Assembly: GCA_003427395.1 (NCBI GenBank)
Contig: BFEA01000249.1
Span: 196,246-251,868, forward strand
Reading direction: 5' to 3'
Source of the DNA: Chara braunii
Taxonomy: Eukaryota > Streptophyta > Charophyceae > Charales > Characeae
DNA: 55,623 bases
Shown here in pieces: positions 45,608-55,623 of this stretch. A program made the position numbers and the translations under genes. Position 1 is the stretch's first letter. Each line of letters opens with the position of its first letter. The notes beneath the pieces are model-generated. The model saw nothing but the letters and a program-made list of their open reading frames with translations, did no database searches and was not told the DNA's origin.

Positions 45608-47083
45608 TTGGATTTTTATAAATCTTAGAGATTCACTTTCGTTAAAGGAAGTGCTGCCCAAATTTTTGCAAATCCAAGGAGTAAGTCAAATTTTGTCTTT
45701 TGTCTGAGTTTTTATATGACTTAGTATAAATATAAAAAAACTTACTTTTCTAAAGCAGATGTTGTCCAATTTGTGTTTAATTCAAGAAGTTAGACAAAAC
45801 TTGACTTTGTGATGTCATGGTTAATTTGTGATTTGTATTTAGCTTTGTATAAAATTTAGAAAGACATTTTTCCTACGGGAAGCGTTGCCAAATTTTCTAC
45901 AAATCTAAAGAGTTAGTTAAAATTTTGTCTTAGTTGAATTCAAGTTTTAACCCGGGTTCATATCGGACTTAAACCACCACTTCCCCCGCCGCCGAAAACA
46001 CCTAGGCCTATGAGTTCACAAGTGGTTATCGGGTAGTTGAAAATTCAGAAATGAAAATTCTGAAGTGAGAGTTTTTGACAGTCTGAAAATCCTGAATGGT
46101 TCTGAAGTGGTAAAAGGTCTGAAGACCCTAAAAACCACATGTTTAGGTAGGCCGCATCCTGAAGTGGTGAAGGGTGTCCTGAAGTGGTCAAGTGAAAGTT
46201 TTAGGCAGTCTGAAAATCTTGAATGGTCCTGAAGTGGTGAAAGGTCTGAAAACCATGAAAACCACCCTTCACCACTTGAGGATGCTGCCTGCCTAAACAT
46301 GTGGTTTTCAGTGTCTTCGGAGTTGTCACCGCCCCAGGACCATTCAGGATTTTTGGACCTCGATGGTCTTGAAGTGGTGAAAGGTCCGAAGACCCTTAAA
46401 ATCACCTGTTTAGACAGGCTGCATCCTGAAGTGGTGAAGGGTATCCTGAAGTGGTGATGAAAAATACGACTGTTGTTAACCTTCTCTCTGTGAGTTAGGG
46501 CCAGGTTGTACGGAGGGGTGGTGACCATTCGTCACCAGCGGGTCCAATCTCTCAATTTTCAAGCAGTAACTTCCTCGATTTTTTATTCTCAGAAGAATTT
46601 ATCAAAATCTCTGAAAATTTGAGAGTTCGTCGATAAGGTCGGTGATCTTTCAAGGAAAAATATCAGGAAAAATAATAATAATTTTGAACGTGAAATATTT
46701 GTCACGCCGATTCGGTGTATTTTCAAACTTTTATCGTAAATTTCATTTTTTGAAGCCCGCTTGTTTTTTCACTCTGTATTGCTAGTACCCATCGTGAAAC
46801 GGTGCTACCGGTACCCCCGATGTTTTTCACGTTATGGGGATAAGTGGTTTAATATAAATTTGGGAAGCCTACTCTTTTAAAGGAGATGTTGTCCTAATTT
46901 TCACTAAATCAGAGAGTTTGACAAAATTTGACTTATCAAGTTAGAAGATCGTTTTTAGACCTTACATTTGGTCTTTGTATATATTCTGCAAAGACACTTT
47001 TCCTACTGGAAGCGCTGCCAAAATTTCGTGTATTTTATAGGAGTTAGAATATTTTAGAATTTCCTACTGGAAGCGCTGCGAAG
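45608..47083. repeat. Stem-loop array in LTR-III, reversed homologue of 17040-17586
   Basis: Core GGAAGCGCTGCC or a variant recurs near 45648, 45752, 45872, 46879, 47003 and 47063. Two units fold well with different arms: TTGGATTT/AAATCCAA (45608/45670) and TTAGCTTTGTA/TACAAATCTAA (45839/45898, 10 of 11). Others are decayed. The array is split by foldback element FB4 and by unrelated sequence at 46498-46860. Confidence 0.65.
46018..46488 (-). mobile_element. Foldback element FB4
   Basis: 471 bp in reverse orientation, ACAAGTGGTTATCGGG to GTTAACCTTCTCTC. Flanks TATGAGTTC (46009-46017) and TGTGAGTTA (46489-46497) match at 7 of 9. It splits the LTR-III stem-loop array. Confidence 0.8.
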
Positions 47084-47810
47084 ATTGGCAGTCTACCCTC
47101 ACGCACGGGAGATACTGTCGAAATTTTTGACACCATCGGATAAGTCTCAGAAGTGATGAAGGAATGTAAGGATTATTTCATAATCACTTAAGCATGGTTT
47201 GGGCACTAACTTGTGTTATGTTGCAGGTCACTCTTATTTCAGATTGATTCAAAGCTTGACTGATTTTCAGTTAATCATACGAGGATCATCTACTGTTATC
47301 CTTTGATAACAAGTCGGTTTCCGGCCCAACTCTAACTCACTCTCGGTACTCAACCTAAGGTCTTAGCCTTGTGGGTTGAAATATTTTTTTTTTAGTTTTA
47401 TCCAGACTTTTATTAAATGACCATTTAGAAAAAAAGACTGAGTGCTTTCTTTTGGAAGGATGGACAAAGGTTGGGGCTTGTGTGAACAAGGCAAGTAGTA
47501 GTAGCGCAAAGAATGGTTGAAGTTGACCTCGTGTAGTGTGTGCTCTGTCGATGTGGAAATCTTTTATATGATTGCGGGTATGTTTTGTGGGTTGAAGTTC
47601 GGATTTGACTTGCCGGCGATCATATGTATATTTTTGAAGAGAGTCACACTGTGATTGTGAGAGTGATCGTCTTGTTTCCTATAACCTTATTATATACATA
47701 CATTAAGTATTTGCGTGGTCTACCATTATCCTGCGTAATGATTAAATAATTTTGTATTAAGAAAAAAAAAGATTTTTTTCTACCCTTTACTTCTTATAAT
47801 TTTTATAGTT

Positions 47811-48120
47811 GGATGTTAACGTCCGTAGTAGCTGTCAAAGTCAAACCCCTTGACATGTTTCCACCTCAGATGATGGAACCCCACCTTTAATGTTAGGGGT
47901 GTTCAACCACTACAAACAGTTGAAGCCCGCCAACCGCTCATCTGCGAAGGGTGCAGAAGAGGGTTAGATGTTAAGGTCCGTAATAGTTGTAAAAGTCAAA
48001 CCCATTGACTTGTTTCCAGACCTCGGATGATGGAACCCCACCTTCAGTGTTAGGGGTGTTCAACCGCTACAAAGAGTCGAAGTCCGCCAACCGCTCATCT
48101 ATGGAGGGTGCACAAGAAGG
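47811..48120. repeat. 155-bp tandem duplication
   Basis: Units start GGATGTTAACGTCCG at 47811 and AGATGTTAAGGTCCG at 47966. Both contain TGTTAGGGGTGTTCAACC. They lie in the inferred R/U5 of LTR-III. Confidence 0.9.
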
Positions 48121-49291
48121 TTGAATTCGCAACCGCCTTAGCGGTTGTTTAGGTTCGAAAGATTAACCTCTCAAGACGCATGTCAACCGACACTTGAGTA
48201 ACGATGTCGGGCGGCTCAAGCCTTACATTGCCATTTACTTCCTTGAGAAAGGCACTTGGCAGGGATCGGATCCAGTCGCTATGACCCACTTCGGCACAAT
48301 CGTCTTGAATATCTGCGCCAGCGGGACTGCGTGAGAAATATCAGGACCGGAATGTCGGGAGAACGTGGTCTGCCAATTCGGAGGGAGCTTTTTCCGATGA
48401 CACTATGAATTTTTATTGTCGGAAAACCCTAAAAATACTTCGACATCAGGAGAGATGCCGGAGGCGTCGGCCGGATGATGGTAACAGGGGAACTGAACCC
48501 GCACTCGAGCTTTGACGATGTGTGAGACAAGAAAGGGCATCTCGCACTTGCGGCGAGCATTCAAGTGAACTAGGAAACAACGACAATGGGGAATTACTGC
48601 AACGCCAAGAACAAAGGAATTACGGCTTCAACTTTGATGGGGCTTTGACATTCGAGTCGTGAGTAAACTCAAAGGACAGGTCGTCGGGCCTAGGGCTAAA
48701 AATGGGGGCCTTGGACTGGAAATGGGCGCTCTGAAGAGGAACCTCTAATTTGGAATGGGGATGGGCACTCTGAAGGGAAGCTTCTAATTTTCTCGGTGCC
48801 AGGCCTCACAGATTTCAACGTTGGGTCTTGTTAATTTCCGCATGGGGACCATTAAGGGTCAGAACAGGCCTAGAATTAGGTTCGTGTAGCCCTGGTACAG
48901 GGGCACTGGAAAAGCCTCGACACCCGACTGAAAGGCCCACTTGATGTACCAAGTAACCTTTCGAGGCCCAAATGGGCCCGGGTCTAGGTTCAGGAGGAGT
49001 ATCGGTACCGGGGCGCTGCAACTTTCTCGATAGTGGCCGACACTTCGAGAGGCAGAGGTGTTGAGCCCCACGTGAGACTGGGCCCAACAAAGTTTGAAAG
49101 CCCAACTGGGCTCGAGATCAGGAGACACGTCTGGAATACCCACGGAACTGGCACACCTGTGCTAGCTCTTGAGTGCGCTTGGGACCTTTGGGGGCGGGCG
49201 CACAGAATATGCGCACAGGCTGGCACACTGTGTGCTAGCACTAGATGACTGGAGCGAAGAGACTTCAGGGGGGCACTACACTAGTGCACGA
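48121..49291. other. Inferred LTR-III end and gutted internal region
   Basis: GC-richer, with short imperfect repeats (GGGCRCTCTGAAG at 48726 and 48765). ORFs on the minus strand at 48815-49143 are unrecognised and overlap each other. No primer-binding site matching E1 was found. Confidence 0.3.
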
Positions 49292-49600
49292 ACGGGCGCA
49301 TCGGATCTGTTCAGCCCACGCACAGGCACGGAGCCACACACGATATAGCGCACGGGGCGTGCAGAGCCAAGGGGCAACGAGAGAGTTTCCGTCTGCATAT
49401 CGGATGGACAGAGAGCAAACAGACATGGAGAGCCAAAAGAACGGGCGCATTGGATATGATGAGCCCGCACACAGGCACAGAGCCACGCACGGTATAGCGC
49501 ATGGGGCGTGCAGAGCCAGGGAGCGACGAGAGAGTTTTCGTCTGCAGATCGGATGGACGGAGAGCGAACAAACATGGTGAGTTAAGCAAACGGGCGAGCA
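49292..49600. repeat. 149-bp tandem duplication with partial third unit
   Basis: ACGGGCGCAT starts units at 49292 and 49441, and ACGGGCGAG starts a third at 49590. Overlapping minus-strand ORFs (repeated PICRRKLS-like peptides) reflect the duplication. Confidence 0.9.
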
Positions 49601-50588
49601 CACAAGGTGTACACGCGCACGAGAGCGACTTGGAACAAACTAACAAGGAGGGCGTCGCTCGGCGGGATGACACGTCGGGGAAAGGTATGAATGGCGACTA
49701 CACACACAGAAGGGCGAGAGGGAAAGTCAAACATGTTTAGAGGGTTGGGAGGCCAATCAAGAAGGACACACATGTGTGTTATCGAGCGGACCAACGTGTG
49801 ATCATACAAATATACGGACTGGAGGGAGGTACGTGCGCTTTTGACAAAGAGTGGGGATCGCTTCATCAAGAAGAAAGTGGGGGTCCTTCACAGGGAGGAA
49901 GTGGATCAACGTACGAATGAGCGTGGGGGCTGTCATGCTGGTCAAAGTGCAAAGCATTGCGTTGTCAGCGTGAATACCCTTACAATGGTATCATCCCTGG
50001 TTTTTGCAAGTGACAGAAAAATAAGTGCGATTTAAGATTTGAGTACCCCGCGTGAGTCGTGGTGGAGTTTCATTTACATTGACTGAGTGGTTGACCAGAA
50101 ATAGAGAGTATGTGGGCATGCAATTTTGAGGCGCACGTGACGTTTCCTATTGGTAATATATAGTCGGCGTTTCCGCCGGCAAAATTTTGACTTTTAATTA
50201 AAACTAGGAAGGGATTTCTTTTTGTGAAATGACCATGGTGCGTGTGCGCTCAGGCGGAAGGGGTCATCGGAAGTGGTGTTGCCGTTGGTCAGTAATTGGA
50301 GCGTGCGAGAGAAAGTAGAACACGGGCGAAGCCGCTGCCCGGTACACGCAGGGCTTAGTCAGTAGGTAAAAAGAGTGATATTGAAGTGTTTAGCCGACCT
50401 ACACACGTAGCAGTAGTCGTTTATATGGATTTCCACTAATGTTAGACTCAGCCTTGGGCCTAGCACTATTGGTTACGACATTGGAATTTCAAAGCGGAGG
50501 TACGGGGATCGGGGTCGGTGACCGGAGACGATGGAGCATTAGAGGCTTTAGAGCAGTGTAAGATGCCAAGGGGCTGAGGGCCCGACAC

Positions 50589-51058
50589 ACAAGCGGTTAT
50601 TGGGTAGCTAAAAATTCAGGAATGAAAATTCTGAAGTGAAAGTTTTTGGCAGTCTTAAAATCCTGAATGGTCCTGAAGTGGTGAAAAGTCCAAAGACCGT
50701 GAAAACCACCTATTTAGGCAGGTTGCATCATGAAGTGGTGAAGGGTGTCCTGAAGTGGTTAAGTGAGAGTTTGGGTAGTCTGAAAATCATGAATGGTCCT
50801 GAAGTGGTGAAAGGTCCAAAGACCATGAAAACCACCCTTCACCACTTGAGGATGCAATCTGCCTAAACATGTGGTTTTCAGGGTCTTCGGAGTTTTCACC
50901 ACTTCAGGACCATTCAGGATTTTCAGACCTGAATATTCCTGAAGTGATGAAAGGTCCGAAGACCCTGAAAACCACCTGTTTAGCCAGGCTGCATCCTGAA
51001 GTGGTGAAGGGTGTCCTGAAGTAGTGATGAAAAATACGACTGTTGTTAACCTTCTCGC
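50589..51058 (-). mobile_element. Foldback element FB5
   Basis: 470 bp in reverse orientation. Flanks GCCCGACAC and GCCTGATGG agree at about 5 of 9, so the duplication is decayed. It interrupts the conserved LTR island, which continues at 51068 (GCTATCCCCCTTGGTTTTG), matching 33957 and 40320. Confidence 0.75.
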
Positions 51059-51239
51059 GCCTGATGGGGCTATCCCCCTTGGTTTTGTTGTCGGGTCATC
51101 CATGGGCCAAGTTAACAGGACTGCGAAGGGCACCGACAGTCTCCCTTCCCCGAAAAGCACCGTCGTATTTTTATTTTTACTTTTATTTATTTAACTTAGT
51201 TACCGGTCTCATTTCTGGGACGAGCCGCCAGTGTTGGTA

Positions 51240-52007
51240 CTGAGGCTGTTTGCCAAAGCCAGCGGGCGTGAGCAGTTGGTACAACCATGAACTGTTGAAA
51301 CATAGGCCAGAGTGTGGCGTCGACTTGCAATATTCCCTGGACTGTCACCTCGTCCAGCCAGTATAGAGGTCAAAATTTGGCACAGTACCTAGTTTCGGAT
51401 CCTTATAGCTCTGCTTTACTGACCTAAGGACGATATCGACTAACATGATGGTCTGATAATAGGGACACCCCTTTACCACTAACGCAGCCGACCCGACTAT
51501 CTTTCTTCCTAGCCTATCTCGGTCAAATCATATCGAAGCCACTACCAACAACCAGGCCCCCGGCCTTAGCAAGATTGACCTTCAAACTTTAACTACCTTC
51601 CTCCTACCAGTCCTTTGAATTATCTTTCCGGGTAAAGTGAACTTTATCCAGTCTTCACCGATGAACTAAGGTTCTCTATATGTAAACTGGCGGTATTCAA
51701 TTGGGTACTCCTTCTCGTATCGAGGCATTTAGTCCTCTACCGGCTTGGTGTCCAATATCCTGCCCGTGTCAACTTCCCTGGTCACCGCAACTCGGTGTAG
51801 TTCTATCCTGATCCTGAAGACGACTGGCCTCAACTCCCTAGCGGTCAGGATGTCCCTATCTAGGCAGAAAGTGGGTAGCCACGAAAGCTCCTTCACAGAA
51901 GGGTGAAACCCCAAAGCCTTGTGGAGAGTGACAACTATCCGCAAATGGCGGTATGAACGGCCGAACACGATCGAGACCAAGAAACTGGGTATGCAGGTCG
52001 CCCTCAT
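51240..52007 (-). pseudogene. Decayed coding remnant, family unknown
   Basis: From 52007 one minus-strand frame reads 92 codons (containing LRIVVTLHKALGF and LDRDILTAREL) to a TAA at 51729. It then continues protein-like through several stops (MPRYEKEYPIEYRQFTYREP, stop, FIGEDWIKFTLPGKIIQRTG, stop). The stop density is low for noncoding DNA, but no motif is recognisable. It may be an element-encoded ORF. A second unrecognised open stretch lies upstream at 52272-52658 (128 codons). Confidence 0.3.
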
Positions 52008-52659
52008 GGCAGCATCCTAGGCAACTCCCAATCATAGGCGTACCTAACTCTGTAGTATGGGATCGCATCTGTACCCTCAAAGAATGCAGCGAACAAGGGC
52101 GAGTCGTATAGAGAACTAAGAGTTGTCAAAGCTGACAACGCTCGACAGTGTCTGATCGTGTCCACAACACTAATCCTGTGACAAGTAAATCCTGACACTA
52201 ACCTCGGCGACCAACGACACACTCTCTCTGTCTCGTCTAACGTGCCATCTTAGCTCACTCTCAATTCTCACTCATACAAAGACCCTTTCCCTGACGATTA
52301 ATCCTTGCTCGCAAGTTCGCCTAAACCAACTCCTTCCTTCCAAGGGTAAATTCACCAATTCATGAAGACCAACTGCACATCTCTCGCGGATCTCTATCGA
52401 GGATTTTATAAATATCATTCCTAAGCAAATTTGAATGATCTCTCTCGATATATCTAACCATGTGCCCACTCTCGGACTGATGAGGTCATAGACCCATACG
52501 ATAGGGCCCCGTCGAATGCTCCTATAACCCCTTAAGACGTCAACAGGCCTAGGAAAGAACCGCCCTTTGGCGTATCTTTCCTTACCCTCGTGTCGAGAAG
52601 GAGGATTGTTCAACGTACTATCACTGTTGGCCTGCCATCTTCGTCTCGACCTAGACACG

Positions 52660-53030
52660 AGCTGACCAACTCATGTGTCTCACGGTAGACTGAAGTCACA
52701 CGCGAACGAAGCAGCGGTGTCTCACTCGTGCAACCTTACCCCTATTCATGCCTCTACTCGGCCTACCTCAGGCATGGTCTCAGCCCGATGAGTGCAGTGG
52801 ATCAAGGTCCCACCTATCCATCAAGATCGACTAGCTTACCTATTTCCCTTTCCAACTCTTTGTGATCCCCGACGCTCCCCCCCCCCCCCTTCAATCCCTT
52901 TAACTCTTCCCCTACTCATAATTTTCTCTCTTAGAAATTTGATCGGGGTAGATTGATCAAAGGGCCACTATGGTTTCCCCCTAGTGTAGAGTACTCAAAT
53001 CTTGTAATTTGGTTGTAACTAGTATGTATG
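52660..53030. other. No gene seen
   Basis: Contains a C run at 52877-52889 and nothing else recognisable. Confidence 0.3.
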
Positions 53031-54080
53031 TGTGTATGTGTGTATGTGTGTATGTGTGTCTGTGCTGCAGTCCGGGTGGTTCAGTGCAGTCCCTCCTCAC
53101 CCTTGCTGTAACCGGCGACATGTGAAGTGTGTATATGTGTATATGTGTGTGTGCTGCAGTCCAGGTAATTCAGTTCAGTCCTTTCTCACGTTTGTTGTAA
53201 CGGTGACATGTGAAGTGTGTATGTGTGTATGTATGTGTGTGCTGCAGTCTGGGTGGTTCAATGCAGTCCCTCCTCACCCTTGCCGTAACCGGTGACATGT
53301 GTATGTGTGTGTGTGCTGCAGTTTGGGTGGTTCAGTGCAGTCCTTTCTCATTCTTGCTGTCGCCGATGACATGGGAAGTGTGTTTGTGTGTATGTGTGTG
53401 TGTGCTGCAGTCCGGGTGGTTCAGTGTAGTCCCTTCTCACCCTTGTCGTAACCGGTGACATGTGTATGTGTGTATGTATGTGTGTGTGTGCTGCAGTCCG
53501 GGTAGTTCAGTTCGATCCTTTCTCACGTTTGTTGTAACCGGTGACATGTGAAGTGTGTACGTATGTATGTGTGTGTGTGCTGCAGTCTGGGTGGTTCAGT
53601 GCAGTCCTTTCTCATTCTTGCTGTAACCGGTGACCTGGGAAGTGTGTATGTGTGTATGTGTGTGTGTGCTGCAGTCCGGGTGGTCCAGTGCAGTCCCTTC
53701 TCACCCTTGCTGTAACCGGTGACATGTGAAGTGTGTATGTGTGTATGTGTGTATGTGTGTATGTGTGTATGTGTGTGTGTGCTGCAGTCCGGGTGGTTCA
53801 GTACAAGTCCCTTCTCACTTTTGTTGTAACCGGTGACATGTGAAGTATGTATGTGTGTGTGTGTGTGTGCTGCAGTCCGGGTGGTTCAGTACAAGTCCCT
53901 TCTCACCTTTGTTGTAACCGACAACATGTGAAGAGTGTATGTGTGTAGGTGTGTGTGTGCTTCTGTTTCGGTGGTTAAGTCCAATCCCGTCTCACCTTTG
54001 TTGTAACGGGTGACATGCGATGTATGCATTTGTGTGTGTGCTGCAGTCCCGGTAGTTCGGTTCGGATTCTTCTCACTTTT
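53031..54080. repeat. Minisatellite with CTGCAGTCCGGGTGGTTCAG units
   Basis: About twelve irregular units 74-110 bases long: TG-rich spacer, GCTGCAGTC, GGTGGTTCAG, TTCTCACC, and GTAACCGGTGACATGTG. CTGCAG sites occur near 53065, 53154, 53240, 53314, 53406 and onward. Length changes are in the TG-rich spacer. ORFs here encode Val/Cys runs from the spacer and are not genes. Confidence 0.9.
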
Positions 54081-54235
54081 GTTGTGACGGGTAACCTCGG
54101 AGAAGTAATGTATGGTAGGGTGGCCTGGTTCCGGGACTAGGGGCCGTGACCGGCGGTGAGCTGGGTGCTTGATTAGGGGGCAACACAGGCTAAGGATCGC
54201 TTTGCACTTGTCCTCTCTTCATCTTCGCCATTATT

Positions 54236-55432
54236 CTCCCACCTTAAGTCTCCTTCCTCCGACACCTACTCCCGTCCACCATAGCCGACCACCCACAACC
54301 CTTCTTCCACCTCCATCACCTACACCCATCCACCATAGCCGACCACCCCCAACCCTCCTTCCACCTCCACCACCCACACCCGTCCAGCATAGTCGATCAC
54401 CCCCAACCCTTCTTCCACCTCCATCGCCTACACCCGCCCACCATAGCCGACCACCCCCAACCCTTCCTCTACCTCCATCACCTACACCCGTCTACCATAT
54501 TCGACCACCCCCGACCCTTCTTCCACCTCCATCACCTACGCCCGTCCACCAATATCCGACCACCCCGACCCTTCTTCCGCCTCCACCACCTACCCCCATC
54601 CACCATAGCCGATCACCCCCAACCCTTCTTCCATCTCCATCACCTACACCCATCCACCATAGCCGACCACCCCCAACCCTTCTTCCACCTCCACCACCCA
54701 CACCCGTCCACCATAGTCGATCACCCCCTACCCTTCTTCCACCTCCATCACCTACGCCCGTCCATCATAGCTGACCACCCCGACCCTTCTTCCACCTCCA
54801 CCACCTACACCCATCCACCATAGCCGACCACCCACAACCCTTCTTCCACCTCCATCACCTACACCCGTCCACCATAGCCGACCACCCCCAACCCTTCTTC
54901 CACCTCCATCACCTACGCCCGTCCACCATAGTCGACCACCCCGACCCTTCTTCCACCTCCACCACCTACACCCATCCACCATAGCCGACCACCCACAACC
55001 CTTCTTCCGCCTCCATCTCCTACACCCATCCGCCATAGCCGACCACCCCAAACCCTCCTTCCACCTCCACCACCTACACCCGTCCACCATAGTAGATCAC
55101 CCCCAACCCTTCTCCCACCTCCATCACCTACACCCGTCCACCATAGCCAACCACCCCCAACCCTTCTTCCACCTCCATCACCTACACCCGCCCACCATAG
55201 TCGACCGCCCCCAACCCTTTTTCCACCTCCATCACCTACACCCGGCCACTATAGCCGACCACCCCCAACCCTTCTTCTACCTCCATCACCTAACCCCAAC
55301 CACCATAGCCGACCACTTCAACCCATCTTCCACCTATATCACCTACACCCGGCCACTATAGCTGACCACCCCCAACCCTTCTTCTACCTCCATCACCTAC
55401 CCCCAACCACCATAGCCGACCACTCCAACCCT
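54236..55432. repeat. 54-bp minisatellite, about 22 units
   Basis: The unit contains CCACCATAGCCGACCACCCC, CAACCCTTCTTCCACCTCC and ATCACCTACACCCGTC. 54 is a multiple of three, so frames stay open on both strands: plus-strand Pro-rich repeats (SPTPVHHSRPPPTLLPPP) at 54169-54774 and minus-strand Gly-rich repeats at 54752-55090. Open frames on both strands and no signal peptide argue against a real protein. Confidence 0.9.
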
Positions 55433-55548
55433 TCTTCTTTATCGTCTCTTTCATCATGTCGAAAGTCATGAGGGCCGCAAGGGGGTACACAGGATTTTGG
55501 GTAGCGGAAGGTCAAGGGGGCAAGGTCAATTAGGATGTGAAGCTTCTT

Positions 55549-55550
<2 letters not shown>

Positions 55551-55623
<73 letters not shown>
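55551..55623. repeat. (CT)n microsatellite at window end
   Basis: An uninterrupted CT run to the last base; the window may end here because the repeat broke the assembly. Confidence 0.95.

Larger units (their letters stand above)
39757..48680 (+). repeat. LTR-III, antiparallel giant LTR, about 8.9 kb
   Basis: Starts TGTCGGCATG with a perfect 10-base-arm palindrome (39766-39787). It holds, in sense order, the conserved island, FB3, unassigned sequence (40926-42080), LTR body matches (42090-42170 to 5520-5590 reversed; 43900-44450 to 18919-19330 reversed), arrays at 44537-45323 and 45608-47083, and the segment 47140-47700 matching 16330-16960 reversed. The right end is inferred: a weak TATA region at about 47690 plus the E1 spacing of 1.07 kb predicts an end near 48.7 kb, and GGACAGG at 48676 resembles the E1 end. 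Two foldback insertions lie inside. Confidence 0.6.
49963..55623 (+). repeat. LTR-IV start, running off the right edge
   Basis: Starts TGTCAGCGTGAATACCC at 49963 with a decayed palindrome, then TGGTTTTTGCAAGTG as in E1. The conserved island lies at 50390-51125, split by FB5. Beyond that, similarity to other LTRs was not seen, so later parts may be unrelated insertions. Confidence 0.5.

Noticed and set aside
49265-49673. Several overlapping minus-strand ORFs of about 100-120 codons
   Set aside because: They run through a 149-bp tandem duplication in three frames; none has a recognisable motif.
53032-53458. Cys/Val-rich ORFs
   Set aside because: Produced by TG-rich minisatellite spacers.

Overview
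The window looks like a repeat-rich nuclear region of a green plant or streptophyte alga. The clearest lineage clue is an 18-base primer-binding site (15257-15274, minus strand) that is exactly complementary to the 3' end of plant tRNA-Asp. I found no convincing host gene, no rRNA or tRNA gene and no CRISPR array. Nearly everything reads as nested, decayed LTR retrotransposons of one family, plus a second small foldback transposon family and several satellites. The species cannot be named from the sequence.

Layout. Element E1 lies on the minus strand from 24117 to beyond the left edge. Its 5' LTR is 15277-24117 (8.8 kb, TGTCG...CGACA ends). Next come the tRNA-Asp primer site, a 2.1 kb leader, a broken extra ORF, a broken gag with a CCHC zinc knuckle (13126-10448), 2.5 kb of noncoding 3' internal sequence, and a 3' LTR from 7974 leftward. 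No pol is visible. E2 lies on the plus strand: U5-like sequence and a weak primer site near 25184, internal sequence to 30562, and an LTR starting at 30563. Two more plus-strand LTRs start at 39757 (LTR-III, about 8.9 kb, antiparallel to the E1 LTRs) and 49963 (LTR-IV, runs off the right edge). Between 34083 and 37303 lie rearranged and duplicated pieces of E2. The right end (53030-55623) is two minisatellites and a (CT)n run. A 302-base N gap sits inside a (GT)n run near 38 kb.

The main discovery candidate is a set of short arrays of stem-loops inside these LTRs and internal regions (3062-3283, 17158-17586, 17886-18817, 39541-39740, 44537-45323, 45608-47083, and smaller ones). Within each array the loop is conserved, while the flanking arms differ from unit to unit yet stay complementary to each other. 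This pattern looks like RNA or DNA structure under selection, or copying by an inversion-type process. The arrays sit at equivalent places in related LTRs but use unrelated loop sequences, while the LTR bodies around them still align well.

The second solid result is a 450-600 bp foldback transposon family with five copies (21123, 34083, 40445, 46018, 50589). It shows 9-bp target duplications and one clean empty site (5483-5491), as expected for Mutator-like foldback elements. One copy (34083-34680) joins two oppositely oriented LTR pieces and seems to mark a recombination breakpoint.
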